Positions 10,001-17,281 of a stretch of 60,668 nucleotides of DNA are shown here, in pieces (the stretch's first letter is position 1; each line of letters starts with the position of its first letter). Source of the DNA: Mageeibacillus sp. UBA1243. GTDB taxonomy: Bacteria > Bacillota > Clostridia > UBA1212. The notes below the pieces were generated by a model that was not told where the DNA came from, searched no databases, and saw only the letters and a program-made list of their open reading frames with translations. The stretch is taken from contig DBWH01000064.1 of the NCBI GenBank assembly GCA_002308595.1, positions 1 through 60,668 on the forward strand. Direction: 5' to 3'. The position numbers were made by a program, and so were the translations under genes.

Positions 10001-10904
10001 CGACGTAGGCCTGGTCCTCGGGCTCGTAGTAGAACTTGGCGGCAAGCGAATACGAGTTGTCCGTGATGAAAATCGACGCGAGACACGACTTGCTGGGAAG
10101 GAGCCTCGTTTCAAGCTTGAAAATCTTTCCTCTGACGGCAATGAACCCTATGTCCGCGTTCACGGTGTCCATCTTGACGGGTTCGTCGATGATTTCACCG
10201 CCAATGAGTATCGTATTCCCCTTGGAGTCCTTCGGGAGCTCCTCGCCCTCCGCCGGAGTCAGTATGCGCTTCTTTCCGGAGCCGCGCCCTTTGTAGGTGT
10301 CGCCGTGGAAGGAGCCCGCGTGGCGGTCGTTTTTCTCCTTCTTCTTGTTGTTTTTTATCGTCTCGGCAATCTCTTTGTTATAGGCCTCTTCGTCAAAGAC
10401 AAACTTTTCCTCATCGGCCTTCTGCTTTTTCTTCACCGCCTCTTTTTTCGCCCTCGGGTCGGTCTCGACAGCCGTTATCGAAACAGGCACAGTCCTTCCG
10501 AACATCGTCTCAAGGAACTCCCCGATCTCAACGGCAATCTTCTCGCTGCTGAGTATCGAGCAGGCGAGCGGGTCGACGACAATGAAAAGGCCCTCCGGAG
10601 TCACCTTGTGTCCGGAGCCCTCAAGCCTTAAAAGCGCGCACGAAGCGGGGTGCCTGTCGCACACAAACTCTTTGACAGTATCCCAGAGCTTTGCGCGCAG
10701 CGACGCATCCGTAACGGTCTCTTCGTACTTCACGTCCCAAATGATGCGGATTCTCAGGTTGTCCCTGTTGATCTCTTTTCCGACGTTGTCGTAAACAAAT
10801 CTCTTCGCCTCGTCAAAGCCGAAAACATGTCCGCTGACGAACACGTTGATGTCGATGCCGTTCCTTGTGACTCTGATTCTCTCTATTTTAAGGTCGTTTC
10901 CCAA
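7068..10904 (-). CDS. polC: DNA polymerase III alpha subunit, PolC type, lacking the 3'-5' exonuclease domain
   Basis: 1278 aa. The start is taken as TTG at 10904 because AAAGGGGGT lies 6 nt upstream; no ATG is available. In order: N-terminal domain (1-165), lysine-rich linker, OB fold (about 230-340), PHP domain with HLHTS, ITDHG and IYGIE, zinc-binding CPNC/CPKC, catalytic PDIDLNF (about 785-791) and KLDILGHD (about 909-916), and C-terminal helix-hairpin-helix region. In Bacillus-type PolC an exonuclease of about 170 residues starting with a DVETTG motif interrupts PHP after the IYGxE strand. Here only about 16 residues separate that strand from the following ILAKNLVGLKNLY segment, and no DxE motif occurs. 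Length fits: about 160 shorter than the usual 1440. The rest looks fully functional. Confidence 0.95.
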   Translation of the reverse strand: MGNDLKIERIRVTRNGIDINVFVSGHVFGFDEAKRFVYDNVGKEINRDNLRIRIIWDVKYEETVTDASLRAKLWDTVKEFVCDRHPASCALLRLEGSGHKVTPEGLFIVVDPLACSILSSEKIAVEIGEFLETMFGRTVPVSITAVETDPRAKKEAVKKKQKADEEKFVFDEEAYNKEIAETIKNNKKKEKNDRHAGSFHGDTYKGRGSGKKRILTPAEGEELPKDSKGNTILIGGEIIDEPVKMDTVNADIGFIAVRGKIFKLETRLLPSKSCLASIFITDNSYSLAAKFYYEPEDQAYVEKNFSVGKHMTLYGDVAYDKYSKELSLKIRNAATYTPEKRVDKAEVKRVELHLHTSLSALDAVTRPKALIKRVTEWGHKAIAITDHGVVQAYPDIFNAAKDLKSDIKIIYGIECYLTDFPEGTSDEESKKFKTWHCIILAKNLVGLKNLYRLISHSNLSYYHRRPRMPRFDIEANREGLIIGSACSEGELYQAIVDGASDEELTKIASFYDYLEIQPTANNRYLVRENKVESERELENINKKIVKLADSLGKLTVATCDVHFLDPEDAIYREVMQTAQGYTDAAFQAPLFLRTTEEMLMEFTYLEERAYEVVVENTNKIADMIEVIRPVPAGNYPPSIEGSDDDLRRICYEKAVATYGDPVPEHVMARLNKELDAIISNHYSVLYMAAQKLVAHSAENGYTVGSRGSVGSSLAAYMAGITEVNALPPHYRCPNCKYSEFFFNQEYEAGCDMPEKDCPKCGTKLIRDGFDIPFETFLGFKGDKTPDIDLNFASEDQVQAHKYCEVMFGADYVFRAGTISGLQEKTAIGYVKKYLEVKGKIANEAEKLRLSSGLEGVKKTTGQHPGGIMVVPRDKDILDFTPIQHPADDDGSGKITTHFDYHFLHDTILKLDILGHDGPKIIKLLGTFTGIDPMKVDISDPKVLSLFTSPEALGVDESLLPEPLETGSLGIPEFGTSFAIGLLKSTKPERVSELVRISGLSHGTDVWQGNASELIADNTATLSECICCRDDIMMYLIKMGVDKGTAFEIMEAVRKGKVAAGKCGNWPKWKEEMKAHNVPDWYLGSCEKIQYMFPKAHAVAYVLLSVRMAWFKVYEPLAYYATRFTLKIDFFDGNNMLHGLERAKLAMQDLKSAERKLTEKEKDLLTIYDQLMEMYARHIEFLPVDLYKSKATVFVPEDGKLRPPFCALQGVGVSAGESIEKAAAEGEPFSSIDDLQTRAKVNKTVIEVLKKNGVLKGLPEKDEWSFFDLNIGGSVGGDD

Positions 10905-10954
10905 TGCGCCACCCCCTTTCGGCAATCTTTAACACGCCGATGCGTTCAAAACAG

Positions 10955-10985
10955 CGGAAAAGGTCTCTTCAAGGGGCCTTTTCCG
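10955..10985 (-). terminator. Hairpin between pfk and polC
   Basis: A perfect CGGAAAAGG/CCTTTTCCG stem with a 13-nt loop. On the minus strand, the direction of pfk transcripts, it is followed by GCTGTTTTG, a weak U tract. On the plus strand the U tract is better (GTGCTTTTTTT) but no plus-strand gene ends here. No promoter was found between it and polC, so partial read-through from pfk into polC is likely. Confidence 0.55.
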
Positions 10986-11015
10986 TGCTTTTTTTCGAAA
11001 ATTTTCAGAAAATAT

Positions 11016-12257
11016 TTATGCTTTCGCGATGATCTTTTTGAGCCTTGCGAACCTCGGGAGACCGTCCTCGCGCACATAGTTCGGCTCGCCCTGGATGAGA
11101 GGCAGAGCGTACTCGACGAACTTTTCGTTCACAAAGTTACCCTCGTCGTTGATCCACTCCCTCGGAACCTTTTTCTCGGTATTGGCGATTTCGGAGAGAG
11201 GAATGAGCTTCATGCCGCACTTGTACTCACCGTTTTTGATGATGCGCTCAAAGCCTACGCAGAAGTCGGTTTTTCCGGAGGTCGCCATCTCGACAGCTGT
11301 CTTTCCCGCCTCGAACGCCTCTTCGACGTCCCTTCCCGAACCGCAGTGCGCACCGCACCTCTGAAGGAGGCTGAGCTCGATGGTTCTCACGCGGTACTCC
11401 GGAATCTCTTCCTTGAGAATTCCGCCGAGTGTGCTCGCGACACCGCCAAGCTGAGCGTGTCCGAACTTGTCCTTAACGCCGCTGTCGGCAACGTATTTTC
11501 CGTCCGGATATTTGACGCCCTCGGAGACCGCGATCATGCAGTTTCCGTTGTTTGCCTTGGCGATACGCCTGACATCCGCAATGAATTTTTCTTTGTCAAA
11601 AGGAAGCTCCGGGAGGTAGATGAGGTCCGGGCCCGCGCCCTTCTCACTCGCCAATGCAGCAGCGCCTGTGAGCCAGCCCGCGTTTCTTCCCATGATTTCT
11701 ATAACGATGATGCAGCCCTTGTCGTAAACCCTCGCGTCGCAGTAGACTTCCATGAGCGAAGTTGCGATGTATTTCGCGGCGCTTCCGAAGCCGGGGCAGT
11801 GGTCGGTTCCGTAGAGGTCATTGTCGATAGTCTTCGGCACACCCATAACGCGGCACTCGTAGCCCGATTTCTGCATGAACTTTGAAATCTTATTGCAGGT
11901 GTCCATCGAGTCGTTTCCGCCGTTGTAGAAGAAATACCTGATATCGTACTTTTTGAAAACCTCAAGAAGCCTCTTGTAATCCGTGTCGTCGACCGATTCG
12001 TCCGCAAGCTTGTACCTTACGCTTCCGAGAGCCGACGAAGGCGTGTTTTTGAGATATAAAAGCTCCTGCCTGTCCTCAAGACCGATGTCGTAAAGCTGCT
12101 CGTCAAGTATCCCCTTAATGCCGTGAGCCGCGCCGTAGACTTTCGTAATGCAGTCGCTGTCAAGAGCGGTCAGAAAAACGCCCGCCGCGCTCGAGTTAAT
12201 AACAGATGTCGGGCCTCCGGACTGTCCGAAAACCGCTGCGCCTTTTAATTGTCCCAT
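11016..12257 (-). CDS. pfp: 6-phosphofructokinase, PPi-dependent type
   Basis: 413 aa. The protein phosphorylates fructose 6-phosphate, the committing step of glycolysis. ATP enzymes carry GGDGS and PGTIDND; here the motifs are GGNDS (G113-S117) and PKTIDND (P141-D147). Asp in place of the second-loop Gly and Lys before TIDND are the family marks of pyrophosphate use. The preceding Asp is Asn (N115), which is less usual. D145 is the catalytic base. MGRNAGW for the sugar phosphate is present. PPi use makes the step reversible and saves ATP. It lies downstream of glgB, but has its own promoter at 12323-12351. Confidence 0.9.
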   Translation of the reverse strand: MGQLKGAAVFGQSGGPTSVINSSAAGVFLTALDSDCITKVYGAAHGIKGILDEQLYDIGLEDRQELLYLKNTPSSALGSVRYKLADESVDDTDYKRLLEVFKKYDIRYFFYNGGNDSMDTCNKISKFMQKSGYECRVMGVPKTIDNDLYGTDHCPGFGSAAKYIATSLMEVYCDARVYDKGCIIVIEIMGRNAGWLTGAAALASEKGAGPDLIYLPELPFDKEKFIADVRRIAKANNGNCMIAVSEGVKYPDGKYVADSGVKDKFGHAQLGGVASTLGGILKEEIPEYRVRTIELSLLQRCGAHCGSGRDVEEAFEAGKTAVEMATSGKTDFCVGFERIIKNGEYKCGMKLIPLSEIANTEKKVPREWINDEGNFVNEKFVEYALPLIQGEPNYVREDGLPRFARLKKIIAKA

Positions 12258-12322
12258 GGTCTTTTCAATACGCTGCAGGCGATCATCCCGCAGGTTTTCC
12301 TCCCTTTGATTAGTCGGTTCGA

Positions 12323-12351
12323 ATTATATCATTTTCGCCCGTCCTCTTCAA
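12323..12351 (-). promoter_or_regulatory. Promoter for PPi-phosphofructokinase
   Basis: Minus-strand TTGAAG (12346-12351), 17-nt spacer, perfect TATAAT (12323-12328), about 65 nt before the pfk ATG. The -35 box lies inside the hairpin at 12339-12367. Confidence 0.65.
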
Positions 12352-12367
12352 CAAAAAAAGAGGACGG
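12339..12367 (-). terminator. Hairpin after glgB
   Basis: A 10-bp perfect stem CCGTCCTCTT/AAGAGGACGG with a short T-rich loop, 57 nt downstream of glgB. No U tract follows on the minus strand, so it may pause rather than terminate. It overlaps the pfk -35 box. Confidence 0.45.
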
Positions 12368-12423
12368 ACCTGCTCAAAAATCCGCCTCTTTCTGCCTGTT
12401 TTGTTCACGAGCCCGCCAATGCG

Positions 12424-14361
12424 TCAGACCGTCTCCTGCTCCTCCGGCGGCAGCTCGAAATAAACGGTCTCGTAGGGCCTCAGATTATAAGTCAGCGTGT
12501 AAGGGAGACCGTCGCAGCTCCTCGCTGCCGCCTCCTCCGGTACCGTATCTTTTGACACCGTCCCGCCGCCCGGCAGGCTGTCAAACGTTGAGAAGATTCT
12601 CTTGTAGAGTCCTTTCACGGGCACCCCGACGGTGTAGTTTTCAAGGTATACGGGCGTAAAGTTGCACACGGCAAGGACCGCCCCGTCGTAGTTCCACGGG
12701 TTCCTGCGGATGAAGCTCACCGTCGAGCGCATTGCGTCGTTCCGGTTGACCCAGTTGAACGTATTGGCGTTAAGCGAATCGGTGTGGAGGCACGGATATT
12801 TCCGGTAAATACCGTTGAGGAGCCTAAGTTCCTCCATGACGTCGCGGTGCCACGTGTCATCGGCAAGGTTCCAGTCGATTTCCGCCCCCTCGTACCACTC
12901 GGTGGGCTCGGCAAACTCCTGACCCATAAAGAGAAGCTTCTTGCCGGGGTGCGCGAACTGGTAGGCGTAGAGCGTCTTTAAAGCGCCGAGCTTGTCGCCG
13001 TCCGCGCCCTGCATCTTGCCGAGAAGCGATTTTTTGAGGTGCACAACCTCGTCGTGCGACAGAACCAGTATAAAGTACTCCGTGAAGGCGTAGTCGACCG
13101 TGTGGGTGAGCTCGCCGTGGTGGTAGCCGCGGAAAATGGGGTCCTTCTGGAAATACTTCAGCGTATCGTTCATCCAGCCGAGGTTCCACTTGAAGGCAAA
13201 ACCGATGCCGCCCTGCTTTGCGGGAGCCGTGACGCCCGACATGATCGATGAGTCCTCGGCAATGAGATACCCCTTGGTCATCTTCTCCACCGCCGCGTTC
13301 ATCTGGCGCATGAAGCCTATACTGTCAAGGTTCTCCTCGCCTCCGTAGATGTTCTTCCGCCCGGTGTTTCTTCCGAAATTAAGGTAAATCATCGAGGCGA
13401 CCGCGTCCACCCTGAGCGCGTCGAAATGGAACTCGTTCAGCCAGTAGCAGGCGCTCGAAATGAGGAAGCTTCTCACCTCGGGTTTCTTGTGGTCAAAAGC
13501 CTTCGTGCCCCACTCAGGGTACTCCTCAAGCATCGGGTCCGCCGGTTCGTAGAGCTTCGTGCCGTCGAAATTCTCAAGTCCGAACGTGTCTTTCGGGAAG
13601 TGCGCGGGCACGAAATCGAGGATGACGCCAATGCCGTTCTCATGCATTTTATCGATAAAATAGCGAAGATCGTCCGGCGCGCCGTACCTTGACGTGGGCG
13701 AGAAAAAGCCCGTTACCTGGTATCCCCAGGAGCCGTCGAACGGGTGCTCGCATATACCTATGAGCTCAACGTGCGTGAAGCCCATGTATTTTACGTATTC
13801 GGCAAGCTCATTGCCGAGCTGCCTGTAGTTAAGGAAGCCGTCCTCGCCCCTTCTGTAGTCTTTCTTCCACGAGCCGAGATGAACCTCGTATATCGACATC
13901 GGCTTCTCATGAACTGTCTCAGGCGACAGCTTTTCCATGTATTCACCGTCGTGCCACTCGTATCTGCTCTTTGGGCACACGAGCGAGAGCGCCGAAGGTC
14001 TCAGCCTTGAAAAGCTCGCCATCGGGTCCGCCTTTTTGCGCAGAATTCCGTCGCTTCCGAGCACCTCGTACCTGTAGGACGCCCATTTCCAGAGGTTGGG
14101 CACAAATACCGTGAAGACGCCGCTCTCATGCCTCTCCATGGGGACGAGCCAGGACGAGCCCTCGTCAAGGTCAACGCCTCTGCCGCCTGCCTCGTACTGC
14201 GACGCGATCCTTACGTTGACAAGTTTTGCGTTGGGCGCATACACTGAGAACCTGACGCCTCTCTGATTATCCTCGATGGTCTCTTTGGCGCCAAGGCATT
14301 TATACAGTTCATAGTGTGTACCTTCGTGAAAAAGGTAGCCGTCGTAATCCGTGAACATCAT
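12424..14361 (-). CDS. glgB: 1,4-alpha-glucan branching enzyme (GH13)
   Basis: 645 aa. It makes alpha-1,6 branches in glycogen. A CBM48-like N-terminal domain (30-115) is followed by the GH13 barrel. The nucleophile is D319 in LRVDAVASM, the acid/base E369 in IAED, and the transition-state pair H436-D437 in LSHDEV. A C-terminal beta domain ends the protein. Its ATG overlaps the nth stop codon (ATGA), with GAGG just upstream, so the two genes are translationally coupled. No other glycogen genes are in the window. An octamer CGCCAATG lies directly after the stop (12414-12421). Confidence 0.95.
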   Translation of the reverse strand: MMFTDYDGYLFHEGTHYELYKCLGAKETIEDNQRGVRFSVYAPNAKLVNVRIASQYEAGGRGVDLDEGSSWLVPMERHESGVFTVFVPNLWKWASYRYEVLGSDGILRKKADPMASFSRLRPSALSLVCPKSRYEWHDGEYMEKLSPETVHEKPMSIYEVHLGSWKKDYRRGEDGFLNYRQLGNELAEYVKYMGFTHVELIGICEHPFDGSWGYQVTGFFSPTSRYGAPDDLRYFIDKMHENGIGVILDFVPAHFPKDTFGLENFDGTKLYEPADPMLEEYPEWGTKAFDHKKPEVRSFLISSACYWLNEFHFDALRVDAVASMIYLNFGRNTGRKNIYGGEENLDSIGFMRQMNAAVEKMTKGYLIAEDSSIMSGVTAPAKQGGIGFAFKWNLGWMNDTLKYFQKDPIFRGYHHGELTHTVDYAFTEYFILVLSHDEVVHLKKSLLGKMQGADGDKLGALKTLYAYQFAHPGKKLLFMGQEFAEPTEWYEGAEIDWNLADDTWHRDVMEELRLLNGIYRKYPCLHTDSLNANTFNWVNRNDAMRSTVSFIRRNPWNYDGAVLAVCNFTPVYLENYTVGVPVKGLYKRIFSTFDSLPGGGTVSKDTVPEEAAARSCDGLPYTLTYNLRPYETVYFELPPEEQETV

Positions 14362-15008
14362 TTCATACCTCGTTTTGTATACTCATCGCAGTATTGTTTC
14401 AGCGTACAGTTTTCGCAATCGGGTTTTTGCGCCCTGCAGACCGCCCTTCCGTGGTCCACAAGTCTGTGGCAGAAATCTCCGCTTTCGCTCTCCGGCACTA
14501 TCTTCCGGAGGTCCTGTTCAATCTTTTCCGGGTCACTGCTGTCCGTGAGCCCTATTCTGTTCGTCAGCCTTATCGCGTGCGTATCGACAACGTAAGACGG
14601 TTTTCCGAAGGCATCGCCAAGGACAAGATTCGCGGTCTTTCTTCCCACTCCGGCAAGAGCCGTAAGCTCCTCCATCGTGTCCGGTACCTCTCCGCCGTGC
14701 CGCTCTAAGAGCTGGTTGCAGCAGTCGATAATGTTTCTCGCCTTGGCCCTGAAGAAGCCTGTCGATTTAATGATCTCCTCAAGCTCCGCCTGATCCGCCT
14801 CCGCAAAAGCTTTGCAGTCGGGGTACCTCGCGAAAAGAGCCGGCGTGACCATGTTGACGCGCACGTCCGTGCACTGAGCGGAGAGCCTTGTGCTTATAAG
14901 CAGCTGCAGGGGCGTCTCGTATCTCAGCGAGCACTGCGCGTCCGGATAGAGCTTTTTGAGCTCCTCGATCACGGGGCCTATTTTCTTTTTCGCATTTTCC
15001 GGTACCAT
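14358..15008 (-). CDS. nth: Endonuclease III, DNA glycosylase/AP lyase
   Basis: 216 aa, the usual length. It removes oxidised pyrimidines and nicks abasic sites. The helix-hairpin-helix has catalytic K124 (GVGRKTA) and D142 (VVDTHA). The C-terminal 4Fe-4S cluster has the standard C-x6-C-x2-C-x5-C spacing (C191, C198, C201, C207). It begins 11 nt after the upstream lipoprotein stop and overlaps glgB at its end. Confidence 0.96.
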   Translation of the reverse strand: MVPENAKKKIGPVIEELKKLYPDAQCSLRYETPLQLLISTRLSAQCTDVRVNMVTPALFARYPDCKAFAEADQAELEEIIKSTGFFRAKARNIIDCCNQLLERHGGEVPDTMEELTALAGVGRKTANLVLGDAFGKPSYVVDTHAIRLTNRIGLTDSSDPEKIEQDLRKIVPESESGDFCHRLVDHGRAVCRAQKPDCENCTLKQYCDEYTKRGMK

Positions 15009-15019
15009 CGGTTATCTCC

Positions 15020-17257
15020 TCAGTCCGCGTAGCCGTAGGTGTAGAAGGCTCTTCCGATCGGGGCGGAGTCGCCGTTCTTGTAGAAACTGAAAATGTCGCC
15101 GACAGTGTTGTTGTCGGCCCATCTGAAGCCGATTTTGGCGTTTCCGGTGATGCCCAGAGCGCTCTTCGGCACCGAGAACATGAGCATGTCCTTGTAGAGC
15201 CTGTAGCGGGCGCTGCCGCACTTTGTGACACTGTATGTATCAGAATCGGCAAGCCTTCCGATCGAAACGGTGCTCTTTGAAGGCGTCTCGCAGTTGATGA
15301 CGTAGTTTGCGCCCTTCCAGCCCTTGGCGGTGTCGGTCGAAATGTAGAGAGTCATCCAGCCGGTCTTGCCGAAGTCGTTGCCGGAAAAGCTTGTGATGTC
15401 AGCCTTCGTTTTCACGAAGAAATAGATGTTTTCGGAGTCTTCGCAGACCTTCATTTCGACGATGTCGTTGCGGTTCGTCTTGTCGACTTTGTTCTCAAAC
15501 GTGCTGTTCGAGCGCTTCACGGTATCGCCAATGTAATCCCTGTAAGCCACGCCGATGTCGTTCCACTGCGAGAATCCGGCGTTTACATCCACACTCGCCA
15601 ATGACCTTCCGGCAGCCGCCTCAAGACCCTTGTACTTTCTGATGTACGAGATCATCTGCATGTAGTAGTTGTCGCCGTAGCCGCCCTCCATGGGCTCGAT
15701 GTCGCGGCTCGTGTTGACGTCTGCGTTGTCGACAAACACTATCGGTTTTTTCTTGTTGGAAACCGGCTGGCGCTGTGCGATCCACTCGTTCCAGCCTGTT
15801 ATGAATATCATCTCGGGGTCCTGCTTGATGGCCCACTCGAACTGCTCGGCGAAGTTGTAGCCGTAGAGGTATGCATTGGCGGTTTTGTCGTTCTTGCCGT
15901 TGTGCCAGCTCCTCGTCCTGTCGTTGGCGCCGTACCACGCGGTGTAGCTGAACGTGCACGTCGCACTGTGCTGCGCAACCGAGACGTTGATGACTTCCTT
16001 GCGGCCGTTGAGACCGTAAATAGCCTGCTTCGTCATGATTCTGCTGAATTCCATCCACGGGAAGCCGTCGTCCGTTCTGCCCGCGTTCGGCCAGACGCTC
16101 GCCTTGATTCTGAAGAAATCCTTGCACTCCTGCGAGAGCTCGCTGTCGGAGGTGACGCCAATGATAAGCGGCTTGCCGTCCCTGTAGTACCAGACGTCCT
16201 GATACTCGGGGTGCGCCTTGTAGATTTCTTTGTAGATCGCGTTTATCGTCTTGCCGGAGTCTGTGTTGGTGTAGAAGCAGACCTTCGGAACCTTCCGGCC
16301 CTGCTCGCTGTACTCGTGAAGAATCTTCATGAGGGCAAGGGCATTCGTCGAATAAGTGTGCGCGTTCGTCGCGTCAAAGCAGAGGAAGTCAATCCCCGCA
16401 TCGGCAAGCATCTGAACGTGCTTTCTGAGCACCCATTTGTCGTTTGACGGATAGTATCCGAACATCGGTTTTCCCCAGAAGTGGAAAGCCTGCTCGCCTC
16501 CGCCGCCCGCCGCGATCCACGCGTCAACGGACTTTATCGCATTGGGATTTTTCGCAATTATAGCGGAATTGTCGCGCAGCACCGTGTCGTGCACCCCGAT
16601 CCAGAGGAAGTAGAAAATGCCCACCTCGCGGTTCTCCCTGATGCCCGTCGAGCCGCTCGTGTAAAGAGCCCTTCCGAGATCGTCCACGCCAACGGTATAC
16701 GGGTTCGAATACGCAACCGTATTCGCGTAAGTGTCCGTGAACTGCGGCGTCGGTGTAGGTGTTGGAGTCGGCGTAGGCGTCGCCGTCGGCGTGGGTGTAG
16801 GCGTCGGTGTAGGTGTAGGTGTGGGCGTCGGAGTCGGTGTGGGCGTCGGGGTCGCGGTAGGCGTAGGGCTCGGAGTCGCTGTAGGCGTGGGCGTCGGTGT
16901 GGCCGTAGGCGTTTCCGTCGGAGTCTCTGTCGGAGTTTCCGTCGGTGCCGCAGTCGGAGCTTCGGTTTCAGTTGGGGCTTCCGTCGCAGTCGCGGTCGCA
17001 GTTTCAGTCGCACCTTCCGTTGCAGTCGGGTTCTCCGTTGCAGCTCCGGTCGCCGCAGCTTCCGGGGTTTCCGTTGCCGCCGGCGTCTCAGTCACGACAG
17101 CCGTCGCAGTCGCCGCCGGCTCCTCGTCATCCCCGCACGCGCATGCGAAAAGCGCGACGCAAAGGGTCAGAAAGGCAAGCAAAAGCAGCCTCGTCAGAGG
17201 GACTGCTTTTGCATTGGCGTCATGTCTTTTGGTATCGGTTTTTCTCTGATCAATCAT
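15020..17257 (-). CDS. GH71/GH99-like secreted lipoprotein with DOMON/CBM9-like C-terminal domain (paralogue A1)
   Basis: 745 aa from ATG at 17257; a GTG 9 nt earlier is possible. A signal sequence ends in LFACAC, so lipidation at C39 or C41 is likely. A Thr-Pro/Glu-Ala linker runs to about 170. The catalytic-type region (about 185-530) has VGIFYFLW, HFWGKPMFGYY, LRKH..MLADAGIDF, WYYRDGKPL and FITGWNEW, in the order expected of the GH71/GH99/WbsX barrel superfamily. The last 200 residues (IDxxxGFSQWND... to FRWADN...GDSAPIGR) look like a DOMON or CBM9 sandwich. The family suggests an endo-acting glycosidase on mannan- or glucan-like chains; the substrate is unknown. Closest relative in the window is the next gene. 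Confidence 0.72.
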   Translation of the reverse strand: MIDQRKTDTKRHDANAKAVPLTRLLLLAFLTLCVALFACACGDDEEPAATATAVVTETPAATETPEAAATGAATENPTATEGATETATATATEAPTETEAPTAAPTETPTETPTETPTATPTPTPTATPSPTPTATPTPTPTPTPTPTPTPTPTPTPTATPTPTPTPTPTPQFTDTYANTVAYSNPYTVGVDDLGRALYTSGSTGIRENREVGIFYFLWIGVHDTVLRDNSAIIAKNPNAIKSVDAWIAAGGGGEQAFHFWGKPMFGYYPSNDKWVLRKHVQMLADAGIDFLCFDATNAHTYSTNALALMKILHEYSEQGRKVPKVCFYTNTDSGKTINAIYKEIYKAHPEYQDVWYYRDGKPLIIGVTSDSELSQECKDFFRIKASVWPNAGRTDDGFPWMEFSRIMTKQAIYGLNGRKEVINVSVAQHSATCTFSYTAWYGANDRTRSWHNGKNDKTANAYLYGYNFAEQFEWAIKQDPEMIFITGWNEWIAQRQPVSNKKKPIVFVDNADVNTSRDIEPMEGGYGDNYYMQMISYIRKYKGLEAAAGRSLASVDVNAGFSQWNDIGVAYRDYIGDTVKRSNSTFENKVDKTNRNDIVEMKVCEDSENIYFFVKTKADITSFSGNDFGKTGWMTLYISTDTAKGWKGANYVINCETPSKSTVSIGRLADSDTYSVTKCGSARYRLYKDMLMFSVPKSALGITGNAKIGFRWADNNTVGDIFSFYKNGDSAPIGRAFYTYGYAD
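16745..16930. repeat. Long GT-rich hexamer repeat encoding TP linker
   Basis: About 30 degenerate hexamers of GTnGGn type encode, on the minus strand, the (TP)n linker of paralogue A1. This is the longest low-complexity tract in the window, and the plus strand reads as a (VG)n shadow. Confidence 0.75.
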
Positions 17258-17281
17258 TTCGATCACATCCGTTGCCGACCG

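Noticed and set aside
9219..10631. 470-codon plus-strand frame opposite polC
   Set aside because: Antisense shadow of a strongly coding gene; composition is Val/Arg-rich without domain features.
16745..16930. Possible CRISPR or satellite array
   Set aside because: Repeats are degenerate hexamers in frame with a protein linker, without spacers or cas genes.
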